Made by a program: the position numbers and the translations under genes. From Oxytricha trifallax (Eukaryota > Ciliophora > Spirotrichea > Sporadotrichida > Oxytrichidae), in NCBI GenBank assembly GCA_000711775.1, contig ARYC01000775.1, forward strand, positions 1-64,000: a stretch of 64,000 nt of DNA, given 5' to 3'. The notes beneath the pieces were generated by a model. That model saw only the letters and a list, made by a program, of their open reading frames with translations. It did no database searches and was not told the origin of the DNA. This document shows, piece by piece, positions 10,986 to 23,900 of the stretch (positions within the stretch are counted from its first letter, which is position 1; each line of letters opens with the position of its first letter).

Positions 10986-12028
10986 AAGCTAGAATTAATT
11001 TACCTTTTTAATTATAATTAATTTAATATTTTTTAATATATAAAAAACTTAATTGAAAATTTATTTAATTTTTTAATTTTATATGATTGGAACAGAAATA
11101 GATTTGAATTTGAATAAAATAGTTGTAATAAATATTGATCAAAGGAAGAAGAGGCATTTATATTTGAACTTTTCATTAATTAAATATATTTCTTGTACAT
11201 ATATACACATTTAATTAATATTATTCTATAAATTTATTAATACTTTTAAAATTAAAAAAATTACAAACTGATATATTGTATATATAGTGAAATGAATCGA
11301 TCCGCGTTATTAAACATTTAAAACTTTATTTATCTTACAAATATAATATATATATCTAATGAAGTATCAATAACAAATTGGAGTTCTTTTTATATTTAAT
11401 GTAATATTTGAATTTATTTACATATAAAAAATATCAAATTTTTTATAATTTATAGTTCTAATGGCGCTGTTCATGCCATATTATAAGATTATAAGTAATT
11501 TTATGAAAAATTATGATAAAAATTTTAGTAATAAAATAATATATTTTCTTGGAATACGTTCTTACTTCTTTTGGTACATCAGGTACCCAGTACACTGATA
11601 GTTTACAAGACTGCAAGAATCTTTTTGATAATTTCGATGTAACAATCAAACTCTTATTTTATTTTTCATATTTTAAATTTATAACAATATTTTCGCTAAA
11701 ATAATACAAATATGCATAGGTACAAATTTTTAATTTAGTCAATTATTAAATTTTTTATTGAAGTATTAAAATGAGTATTTTTTATTAAATTTTATTTTTC
11801 ACTCCCAAATAACTTTAATGCATCTATTTAATTTATAATTTTAATATAAACCTTAATTTGAATTGGAGTTTAAAATGAGAAAACATTTACTGATAATAAT
11901 TCAGAAAATTCAAATTATTTCAAATAATTAATTTCTATATTTTGTAAAAATAATTGCAAGAATTTCATATATTTCTATATATACTAAAGAGTTTTTATTG
12001 AGAAATTTATAACTTAAATTACCTTAAT
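10986..12028. other. Very AT-rich spacer; one possible small coding island at 11548-11650
   Basis: Mostly A+T above 80%. At 11548-11650 base use is more balanced and the plus frame reads TSFGTSGTQYTDSLQDCKN, which could be an upstream MDS of the YHYH gene. The minus strand is open there too (SVYWVPDVPKEVRTYSK), so strand and gene are not settled. Confidence 0.35.
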
Positions 12029-15000
12029 GACCCGGTGTTCTAAAACAAAGCCAAGCCTTATGCACCAGCCGGTTAGATTGATGATGATGAAAATACTAAT
12101 TACTACGAGCTTGTTACATGCAACTATCCCGGTATTTGCCCTAATTATATATTAATAATTATACATGATTAATAATAGTAATGCCCAGACTCTAACAATA
12201 TAATTTTACTATATTCAATATTTTTTTTAAAAATATTAATTATAAATTACAGGGTTATATAGATTTTTTAAGTTATTAAATAAAATCATAAAAAAAAGTT
12301 ATTAATTAAATAAGAAAACTTTTTTAAATACTTAATATTAACAAAAAATCAGCGATTTATTTTTAATTGCTTCTGTTAGAATATTGATTTTTATTACAAA
12401 AGTCATTAAATTATAAAGATTATCTTATTTTAGATTAAGAAAAATCCAATACATTCTAAGTTATATTATTAATTATATAATACTGAATTTATAAGTATAG
12501 AAATAATAGAAAATAAACCTCCATATTCATAGTTATGAGGTAAATTTCTAAAATAATTTTTAGTTAAATATTACTGCTTTATTTTCTAAATATTCATAAA
12601 TAATTACAATATTTCAATAAATGTTTTAAAGTTTATTACTATTTATAAACTCAAATTTTTATTTTATTTTGAATTTGATTATTTAATATTAGACAGTTCA
12701 TAAATCAGCAGTGCCAATTATTTTATATATCTTTTAAATATGCATTTAATTCTTTATTCAAAATAGATTTATCTATGTAATCATTATAGACTTTATCATA
12801 TTTAAAATTTATGATAAATAAATTTTCAGTAATTTACTAATTTCTATTTATATTCTTTAATCAAAATAGGTTTTAGTTTCACGCCAAAATTGTAAAAGAA
12901 ATTGTAGAAGTAATAATTGGATAATGAAAAACCTTAAACAAAAAGAATAATTTAGAATATATATTATAAATAAACTTCCTAATCACTTTAAATAATTTTT
13001 TCATTGAGAATTTAATTAAAATTGCTAAATCAACCAAAAATTGTATAATTAAATGTAAAAACATGTATTTTTTACACAAAATTATTTTTACACAACAATA
13101 TAATTAAATATTTCTTTTGATGTAATATTTCAATTTTAATTAAATTAAATATTATATAATCTAACGATGCCAAATCATTTTGCTCATGGTTAAGAGTCTT
13201 AATAATAAATATATATATCTATATATATTAATTTAAATAATTTTTTTATTTAATTATAAATTATAAAAATTTATATTAATAATATAATTTTTAATGAAGA
13301 AAAAAAACATCCTAAATATAGAATAAAATACTTAAAAAATATAGGACATAATTATAATAAGCAAAAACTATAATTTATTAATTATTAATTCTTTAATTTT
13401 ATTAAATTTAAATTAATAAAATAACATGTACTTTATTTAAATTATTGATTTTATTTTAATTTATATAGTCTTCATCGTCGATTCATATATCAATAATTTC
13501 TAATACTACTTTATTTATTTATAAATATTAATGATTGCTAGGAAGTTGAATTAATTTATATTAAAATTATAGTATATGTGATTTTACCATTAAATAATAA
13601 AGCTAATGGTAAAACTTATTACGATATCTATAACAATGGCATGCCCAACCATTGCAATAAAAATATATTTTGTTGTGAATAATTCATTAATTTTAAATTA
13701 CGTTTTTCCTTATGAAATCTCTGTTTAAGATAATATATTTAGATGAAATTATATTAAAAAATTGCTACAGATCAAACCCAGATTCACCAGCCGGTACTAC
13801 TGTTGTTAGCGAGATCTAAACCTACGCATTTGTATATGTTTATTAATTTTTGGTTTTTTTCAAAGAATTTACAAATAAAATTTATATTAGTAATTTAATT
13901 TATTCATTTAGTATTATTTTTAATATTATATTATCTATTTGTTGCTCAAGCTTTCAATAGTTTAATAATATATTTATGCATCAATACTTAAGATATGTAT
14001 TATTTTAATTTTAATCATTATAATTTAAATTTTCAATGTCCAGCCAAGAGAAATGTTTATTGATTATGAATAATTGAACTGGAAATATATTTTTCCAAAA
14101 CTTAAAGAAATTGTAAAAAAAATGGTACTATTAACTGTTAATTTATCTATCGATGATCAAACGTATAAGTATTTCAAAATTAAGATATTTCTTTAATTTA
14201 TTATTAAATCTTTTCATTCCACTGTAAATCAATAAATAACTTCAGCTGTGATTATTTTCATACAGGAATAGAAATTTATTTTAATATTTTAAACAAAATT
14301 AACTTCTTGTTATTTTATTAAAATTAGTTAGAGCTTAATTTGGCCAATTCAAATTTAATTTACCAATATTGCTAAATTACTAAAAGTTAGTTTAATAATA
14401 TAAAACTGAATTTTATAATTTATTTTATTAATTTAACTTATTAATGCTTTATCAAATAAACCACTTTGTTAAAATTTTATAAACTTTATATTAAACCAGC
14501 AAATTAACTGATATACTCCGTTTTCGACACTCATTAAAAATTGTTTAAATAAAATTGTGAAAGTTTAACATTCTTAATTAAAATAATAATTTTATATAAA
14601 AATTAATATATATAACTCAAACTGCTGTGAACAATCATAGATGCCAAACTGGATGGGCAAAGAATGAAGAAATTGATTAGAATTTATTATTATAAAAACT
14701 TAAATTATTATAGATTTTAAAGTTATAATTAAATGTTTTTCTCTTTTTTAGTTTTAAGGTAAATTTAAATTAAAATAGAAAAGTTAAGCAATTTATGAAA
14801 AGGATTTTTTAATTATCTTTATTATTTTCATAAGATTTTAAAATTGAATAAATTTATTATCCTATTATTTAATTAAAAATTTTATATCATTAAATAAAAA
14901 AGTATCCAAAATATTAGGGATACTGTTTTCATGTTTAAAATAAATTAAATGGTTATATCTAATTTTATATTATTTAAAAAATTTAACTATACAATCTTAA

Positions 15001-18000
15001 TGAAATATTATCATATTGACAAATAACAATATTTTGATACAGTTAAATATAAGTATTTTATAGACTAATTGTCGATGTAATTTTATTTTCATTTCATTGA
15101 GATTATATTGTTGAATTTTTATTTTATAAATATTAGATATAGGGATATAAGCTATTTTAATAATTTCATTTATTTAAAAAAAACTGTATCCGTTAAATCT
15201 TTGAATTGTTTTGAAAAAGTTTGATTACAGAATCTGTGATAAAATTTTCATATTTATTGAGCTAAATAATCAGATGGAAATTTTTTTTAATTATGGCATC
15301 GACTTAGGATTTAGGTTTTTGAAATAATTTTTAACCGACTTAGTTCGTCCCCCAATATTTTCTCTTTATTATTTATATTTTGATAATAATGAGAATATAA
15401 ACAATATTTTACTTAAAATATCCTAATGGAAAATTTTAAATCTAATATTTTAGCAATACATATAAATAATAAAATTCAAATGGAATTATATACTTTTAAA
15501 TTAAACAATTATACGCGAAAATTATGCAGAACTTAAGGTTTAATTCCCAGTTGATTAAGGTGATGTCATTGAATTTTTAAATACATTGATTAAATTTTTA
15601 TTCGCAAGATAAAATATTTATATATTACGTTAATATATTGCATGGGATGATTAGGAAGTTAACTAATCTGCCTTCCCATTAGTGAAATTGCTTTCCTCTT
15701 ATTATAATATTAGGGGGGGTACTTGTCTCACCACCACACTTTATAAATATAAAATTTATCTTAAAAAAGTCACAGTTCTGGTCAAACTTGGATTGAAATA
15801 CACGATTAAGATTATGAAAATAATATTTATCAACTCTTAAGAAGAGTAATGTTACAAATAAAGGTACTTAAATATCATAAAATTGATGTCATTTTCACAT
15901 GGATTATGGCACAAAAGTTGAAATCCTTTATGCATTAAATTATTAAAAGAACAAAAGATTTCAAATTTATTGACTCTACTTGCTCTTTAATTAGGATTAA
16001 ACTTGATTTAATGCAGTTTAATATAAAATAAACTTGATTGTATTTGAAATGATCAAGTTTAATCCTAATTAAAGAGCAAGTAGAGTCAATAAATTTGAAA
16101 TCTTTTGTTCTTTTAATAATTTAATGCATAAAGGATTTCAACTTTTGTGCCATAATCCATGTGAAAATGACATCAATTTTATGATATTTAAGTACCTTTA
16201 TTTGTAACATTACTCTTCTTAAGAGTTGATAAATATTATTTTCATAATCTTAATCGTGTATTTCAATCCAAGTTTGACCAGAACTGTGACTTTTTTAAGA
16301 TAAATTTTATATTTATAAAGTGTGGTGGTGAGACAAGTACCCCCCCCTAATATTTAATTGATAATTTTGAAGAAAAATTTATTTCAAATAATAAAATATA
16401 AAATTCCTCAGACGATTTCATTTAAATTTATCAATAAACATATAAACTAATTCTATATTTTTTCGATGTTGTAGGTGTTTACTTAAAAATTATTCAATTA
16501 TTAAACTTTCTTAATTTTATTTAATTTGGATTGCTTTGAATGGAGTTCTAATTTTTTCAGGAACTACTCACCTTAAATATTTAATTAAAGCTAATTATTT
16601 TTGATTGTATTACCTTGGATACGATGTTTTCTTCCCTCAAGCTTATGGTTCAAAGAATTTTATTTTTAGTATATTTGTTAGTATTTTAATATCTAATTAT
16701 AAAATACATTTTAAAAAGGCTGATCCTCAGGGATACTCTTTCGATATTTGCCTCGGAACTCAAGTCACCTCAAGAACCTACTTATTGAGGATGGGTTAAA
16801 TTAAATTTATTTTTTCTTATTATTCAGTAATTTATTAAAACTATTTGGGTTTTTTTATTTATAAAAATATTTTGAGAGCTATTATTTATTTTATTAGAAT
16901 TAAAATTCTTAAGCTTTGTAACATATTTTTTAATTAAAAAATAATATTATTTAAATCTTCTTATTTATTTTTATGAAATTCAAATTGATCGCAAAATTGT
17001 AAAATAGCAGAGAATTATATTTTATATTAAACTCACTTTTCATATCTATTTTGTAGAATTAAAAATTCATATGTTAACATGATAATTTCCATAACTTAAT
17101 CTTAATGGATTTCAAAATCAAGTTAAATTAATTGATTGATTATAAAAAGAAAATACTGCTTAAAATTATGAAAATAGCCATCTCATGTCTATTTATTTTA
17201 TTAAAAAGGAGGATTTAACTTAACTTAATATCAAATATAGGCCACACGAGATAATCAAATTATACTTATAACACACTCATTTAATAATTACTTCTGCATT
17301 ATCATCCCAAACTAATCTTTAAAATAAAGCTTGTATATTTCATAAAAGATGTTAAACATATTATACTGGACTTCTCATAAAAAACAATAAGATAAAAATT
17401 TCAAAGATTTAATACAAATTTATTTAAAATTTTTATATGATTAATATTTTATCTGAATGACTGTTTATTCATAAAATCAATATTATAATAAACAGCATTT
17501 AATATAAAATCTCAATTCATAGTATAATATTAATACAAATAAATTTACAGAGCTTTAATCTATTTAAAAATATAAAATTATAGAGGAAAGTTTAAAGTGA
17601 TAAATGGTTTAGCCCCTAAATTTATTTATTAATTTAATTTAAATTCCCAAATTTAATCTTAAAATTTTATTACTTTATATATTTTTTAATTAAACTACAG
17701 ATATCACTCATATTCACCATGCGTTTTTATTTTATATATCTAAATTTTAATTTATAATATAAATCAGCAATTAATATATATAATCATATTTTATAACAAA
17801 ATTATATATCGTTTACGACATCGCATTGAGAAAAACATCCATGCTTTGCCAAAGACATGATAGTTGTAAGAAAAATGTGACTCAACACGCACTCGAAAAT
17901 ACCCCCACTCTTGCTAAAGGTATCTAACCCATCGGTATTGCAAAGGACGGTAGAATCATTTACGGACCTTACAAAATATAAAAAATTTATCGTAAATTTT

Positions 18001-18566
18001 CAAATTACTTTGTAATTTATTTTTAATACATAGAAACAAATTCTATTGTGCGATTTAGTAAAGATATTTAATTTATTATTTTTTCAAAACTGGAGAAGAA
18101 TTATGGGGACCATGCGATGTTGATATTTGCAACGGAAGAAATATATATATATATATATTAATTTTTCACTCATATAAATATTAATTTAACTAATTTATTT
18201 TTAGAAAGTTCGGAGATAATTACGGATATGTAGCTACAATAAAAATTTTTATCTTTTAAGTTTAAAATTGATGTTTATTAGTATGATTTTGATTAAGAAC
18301 TCTTGAATTAATTCAATTAAATGTTCCATCCATATACTGTTGCATGCTGGGGTCCAGGAAATGAAATTGGCTTTGTCGCTCAGTGCTCTAGTAACACCAA
18401 AAAATGTGCTACATTCGCAAATTCAGCCCTCTTCAACTACTCAGTATCACTCTTCGGACTTATTTATTAATTTTGATAAAAATCTAAATTACTTAATTAA
18501 AAAAACACTTTTCTTCAATAAATTAAATATAATATTGCAGCTATGTTCTACTAACTGTTATGAGGA
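12029..18566 (+). CDS. YHYH-domain protein, highly fragmented into short MDSs
   Basis: Coding islands in plus-strand order are: 12029-12142 (AKPYAPAGQIDDDENTNYYE), 13163-13200 (NDAKSFCSW), 13633-13660 (NNGMPNHCN), 13769-13832 (SNPDSPAGTTVVSEIQTYA), 14620-14662 (NCCEQSQMPNWMGK), 16605-16660 (YLGYDVFFPQAYGSK), 16715-16795 (ADPQGYSFDICLGTQVTSR), 17816-17975 (ending GIAKDGRIIYGPY), 18096-18140 (LWGPCDVDICNGR), 18202-18233 (FGDNYGYV), 18320-18450 (FHPYTVACWGPGNEIGF, then Cys-rich) and a possible last block at 18541-18566. GxAxDGxxIYGPY, a D-x-D-x-CNGR motif and FPYTxxCxGPG are hallmarks of the YHYH domain family, usually secreted or surface proteins of unknown function. The islands are colinear with the protein, so the gene need not be scrambled. 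Most pointers were not pinned down, the N-terminus is uncertain, and the first islands are the weakest. Confidence 0.7.
15706..16354. repeat. Large palindrome with about 302-bp arms and a 44-bp loop
   Basis: The left arm 15706-16007 and right arm 16052-16354 are essentially perfect inverted repeats. The outer ends read AATATTAG7 and C8TAATATT, one base different. The loop is 16008-16051. There is no ORF and no telomeric repeat. It lies in an AT-rich gap between coding islands of the YHYH gene, so it should be eliminated with an IES. It looks like a young foldback or MITE-type element. Confidence 0.9.
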
Positions 18567-20962
18567 GTTTGATAATGAAAGAGAATAGGGAAATTTTCAT
18601 AGAAAAACTATAAAAACAAACAGCTTGTTATAAAATAACTGAATAAATACTTGCCACCAAATTTAGTACAATTAATTCAGCACTTTGTAAAGTGACCCTA
18701 TTCTTAATTAAATTTTTTAAATTATTAAAATTAAATAAAAAATTAATATGACGATAAACGTCAACAAAATTTATTAATTCATTTAAAGTAAAAATAAAAA
18801 TAAAACACAATTTTAGCGAATATAATTTATATTATATAAATTCAATGAAATTACCAGAATAATTTCCTAAAATCTAAAAGAATTATAATTTTTATTGTTT
18901 TTTTAGTGCATTTACAAGTATTTTCTAGTATATTTTCGTTAAAAAAATAATATATTAAGCTATAGTTGCTGTAAAAGAACATTTTATCCTTTAAACATTT
19001 ATGTTTCATTTATAATTAGATATTTTAATGACTATTCTCAAGCTGAATAAGCAGATTTTATATTTCTGGAGTATTTTCACAACTTACAATTATATGACAG
19101 TATCTGGTATGTGTGGAAATGAAAATCAAATTTAGCAGCTTTGATTTAATTTATTTTAATATTATTTTATTGTGATATTTTAAAGATTACTATGAAATAT
19201 AATCATTTTTTAAATATTGTCAACAACTATTATTTATTTAATAAAAAATTCTGGTTTATCCAAATATTAAAATGAAAATGAGAGAAGTTTGTCAATGTGG
19301 TATTTTTTTATTTCATCTCTAGACTGAATATGCACAAGTTTTATATATATATATTAAATTTAAAGAATGTAGAGAAATACAAATAAAATTGATAAAATTT
19401 CTCAGTCGATAAGCTATATTTATTAATACATTTTAAAAGTCTAGATAATTTTGATTTTTTATTAAATTAACAAAATGATTTTAAAACTTATTTATCAATA
19501 ATTGCAAATTAATTTTTTAATTTAATATATTTTAAATTAAATTTATTATATTAAAACTTACTATTAAAATACTCTTAAAATATTTGATTTATCAAATTAA
19601 TGAAAATACTATTTTTATTAAAAATAATTAAAACTTTATATTATCCTATCTCTTATAAATTTTTTTCTATGATAAATTTTCATTTTAACATAATTAAAAT
19701 TATGAATATTTGAATAAAAATTTTTAAAAAATTATTTTTTCCATATAATAGAAATATTATATTAACTCGAATAATTTAATTCTTTTAAAATTAGATTATT
19801 TAATAAATTAGCTTGATGAATTGATGAAGAGTTGAGGAAATATTTCAGGATTTTAAATTACTTAAATCTTAAATTTATTTATGTCATTTGTCTCATCAAC
19901 GATACATACTATACATAATTAAAAATTAATATTTTATCATTATAATATAATGTGAAGATTTATGTTTAAAAACTTGAATAATATATTAATAGTATAGGTT
20001 AATTTATTACAACAAATTATATATTAAATTTTATTGTGATATAATAATACCTAATAATATATAAAATTTATTTTATAATAGATCGCAAGCGATTAAGATA
20101 AAAAATGATTAATTAATTTCCTAATAAACTTATTAATTTTTTGTCAAAATATTTATTTTTATATTTTTATAAAAGTTAATATTGATTTTAAGCTAATTTT
20201 TATATAAAGATAAATAAATTATAAGAATTGTTAAGCAATTTAATTTTTTACATAATTATTTTTATCCCATATATTTTGATACTTTAAACAAATACAAAAG
20301 AATTAAAATAAAACAAAAATTAAATATTAAAAATAAATATTTATGAATTTATTATAATAAAAAATCAAATTAATTGATATTTCCTTTGAATGCAAAATCT
20401 AATGAATAAATTAATGTTACTCTATAATTTATTAAAATTAATTATTTATGTTAACTAAAAGATTTATGTCAAATTACTTGAAATTCTTTGTAAATTTTTG
20501 AATATATTTTGATTAAATTTTATTGTGCATTTTTATATTAAAATTCTTTTTAAAAGATGGATTTGAAGAAATATTAGTGAGAAATAAATTCAATTAAATA
20601 AAGTGACTTAATAAAAAATAAATTACATAAATTATTTTTTAAATAAAATATTTTACTCTTAATTTTATTATAATAAATAATTAAGTTGGAAATATCATTT
20701 AAAATAAAATAAAAATTTCTTTGACTTAATACAATAGATAACAAATTTGTTTAGGTGGTAAGTTGCTAGATGAGGTTTTTAAAGCCAGTGCAATTCTCTC
20801 ATCCCAACAAATTATAAGTTTAGGGTTATTACTCATATCTTACTAAATAATTATAGGGTAAGTAAAGCTTTTTTAAGTTATTATACGTTAGTTGCTTCAT
20901 TTTCAAGAGTCTCAACTCAATGCAATATTTTATTAAGAGAAAATAACATAATATAAACTTAA
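18567..20962. other. AT-rich intergenic or IES DNA, mostly featureless
   Basis: Nearly all above 80% A+T. Possible coding scraps are 19095-19140 (plus frame VSGMCGNENQ) and 20745-20930 (minus frame with GMRELHW). Neither can be tied to a gene. Confidence 0.4.
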
Positions 20963-23900
20963 TCACCTATATATTTCAAATATGTTGTAATTAGTTCTAA
21001 AGTTATGAATATAAGTTAAATTAAAATGCTATTGTTATTTTCTCTGAGATCGAGTGATGTGTGTATTACTAGCTGATTAGCCAGTTGTTCCTAAAATTAA
21101 AAATAAAAACAATTATCCGCTCTAGGTTTGAGTAGAAGGTGGAATAGTTTCCACTTGCCTCCTCCTACTACGGGTAGTTACTTGACTTGGTTAATTATCT
21201 GCAGGCTACTGCTCCTTTTTCTCCTCATCTTTGATAATGCTAATAAATAAAAATTATACTCTAAACTTGAGGAGCATCTAATTATTTCTGACTAGTCTAT
21301 TGATTTTAAGTATCTTTGCTTTCAAGAGCAGCTGCCTTTTTCCTTGTTTATCTAGGTTCTGGTTGAGGTATAATACTGTTTTAATGGCTAAAATATAATT
21401 AAAAATTATACTCAAATTTATTCATTTAAACTTTTGGCTACTACTTTGAGATTGAAGCTTTTAATTGTCATTCTAGGTAATCAATTGAGGGCTCTCATTA
21501 TTATGAGTAATCTTTTAGCGTTTTAACGGCCTGTTTTCTAAAGCAGAAGGTTTTTAAGTTGTAGTTTACAGAGTAACTGATTCAGGCTTAAATTATATTT
21601 CTTTTATTGGGGTTTGAATAAATTATTTGACTTCCTCTATTTAATTGACAATTTAAACCTATTTCACCTTTTTGCTACTTTGCTTAGTTACAATTTAGAC
21701 CTAATGTGATTTCGGAGATTGTGGAGTCAAAATGTCTTTCTGAATAGATTTTAAATTTAATTAAAAAATAGAGGGACTCTTTTTACTTGATGAATTTTAA
21801 TCATGAGTTGATTCAATTTTGACTTTTGGAGTATCAATACAGGGTGATTGCATAATAATATCCTTAGATATCTCGTTTTACTTGAATTCAGAATAGCCTT
21901 TGTGAGTACTATTCATTACTAATGACATTTTATCATCATCTAGTCCAATATTATCGTTTGTTTCTTCTAAATCATTGTGTTTCCTTGAACTTGCCATATT
22001 TTCATCGCAATTTTTGCAACCTTCACAGGCACATAAATTGGTACAAACCACAAATAAATTTATAAATATTTTTTTTCACACCGCTTTAGTAGCATTCACA
22101 GTACTTTTTGAGGCAACCACTTTTCTTGCAGTGACAGCCTTTAGAGTGAAAACCTTTTTCTTGAATTTTAGGCTTAAATGCATTGGGATTTCTTTCGGTT
22201 ATTTGATCCATAGCTTACTTCCTCTCCTCATTACCTTCTGTATTGGCACAGTCTGCGCAATTACAGTCTGGAGAACAGCCAAGACCATAAGCAAAGCAAT
22301 CACAGTATAATTTAAGACATTTTGACTTCTTGCAATTGCAAGTAGTCTTTAAGGGTTAAGTGCTTTTATTATCGGATTACAGAATTTATGGTGTCTTAAA
22401 ATTGGAACCTGTAGTAGGGTCATTTACTTTATCTGGTGTGTTTTATATGTTGAAACCTTTGGGGGTTTATAGCAATGCATCTTGGGCAGCTGAGGTGTCT
22501 GGTGTGTTTTCATAGACTTTCTAACTTTATATTAGCTGAGCTTATCTTTTATAATTTTACTTTTAAGCGCTCTTTGACATTGAGTGAGGATTAAGTACTT
22601 AGGATTGGGATTGAGATGGATGAGGAATTTGGTATGTTTACGATTATATCAATTACTTTTTCCCACTGTGCTTCATAAATTACCCGTAAGGTCTTTTCAA
22701 TCCGCTATTGTTGCCCAATAGATCCTGTTTCCTTTAACCAGTCTTTTTCTTAATGCTTGAATAATTTTTCTGCTTAGTATTGATTTGAATAGGGTAATAA
22801 CCTTGTTCGCTCATAGCACTTTAGTAATGGTAGTGTCTGAGTTTATGGTCATTCATGTGATCACCATGAGGGTGGTAATATCCTCCCTAACCTGCAATTT
22901 CACTTGGAGGCATATTGGGAAACTGAATGTTAATGTGAGCGTTAATGAAGTTTGACTTTGAAAGATCAAGCTATTGGATGACGTTGCTTCTATGAGTTCT
23001 ACTGGAATCAAAACCCCAAAACCCCTGAAGTTGTTTGATTGAGTTTTTGATTGATGAAAGTAGACTATTAACGCATGCTTTATTAGGGTTTTAATAGGGT
23101 TTATGTAGGGGTTTAGGGTTATAATGTAATATAAATTAGTGTGTAATGCAAGTGTTTTATTTTTATTATTCACTCAAACAGTACTTTAGCATCATGAGGC
23201 AGCTTTCTAAACTTTATCTCTCCTATCCAACTTACAATTTAGTCTATTGTATGGTCAGCTCTGTGATTAGGCTTAATAATTATCTACTCAGCCATGTCTT
23301 TCATTCTACCTTTTATCTTATTCTAGTCTAGATATTGCTGTATTCTCTGTTTTGAATCTTTCTCTCTTTTGCAGCTATAGTAATCATTTCTTGCCATATC
23401 GCATTCACAAATAATTGCTGCTAGAGCCCATATATCCCACTTAATATCACCATCTCTCCAGTCCTCTCTTTCTGGAAAGTATCCAGGAGTACCATACACG
23501 TTGCCAAGTCCTGAAGCTTCAACTCTCTATGATCTATTGAAATCTATTATTACTACTCTGAGAGGTGAAAAGTCAAGCATTATATTCTCAGGCTTCAAAT
23601 CTCTATGAACATATCCAAGAGTGTGCAGCTCCTCAATGCCTTTGCAAACATTTGTAAGAATAAGAGGTAACTACTTTGGTGTCCTTTAATCTTAAATATA
23701 GTCTCTTAATGTCATTTAATATAGAGGAAGAAGAAAAGCTACATGATCTTGAGCAAGCAGAATAGCATCGAGCTTTATTATAAATCTGCACTATCTATCT
23801 CTTGACTTCGTAAGCTTGTATTCATTTACGAATTCCATTTGATACTTGTCATCGCATTTGAAGTAGTTGAACGGATATATCTTGTATGCGAACTACTTAT

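Noticed and set aside
11890-18600. CRISPR array or tandem repeats in the AT-rich region
   Set aside because: The TATATA runs and similar words are simple AT-rich sequence without regular repeat-spacer spacing.
21975-22310. 111-residue hydrophobic plus-strand ORF that looks like a membrane protein
   Set aside because: It is antisense to the cysteine-rich CXC domain. The minus strand gives the recognisable protein.
22853-23173. 106-residue minus ORF crossing the TBE end
   Set aside because: It runs from TBE terminal repeat into the host gene in the wrong frame. The CXC gene reads in another frame.
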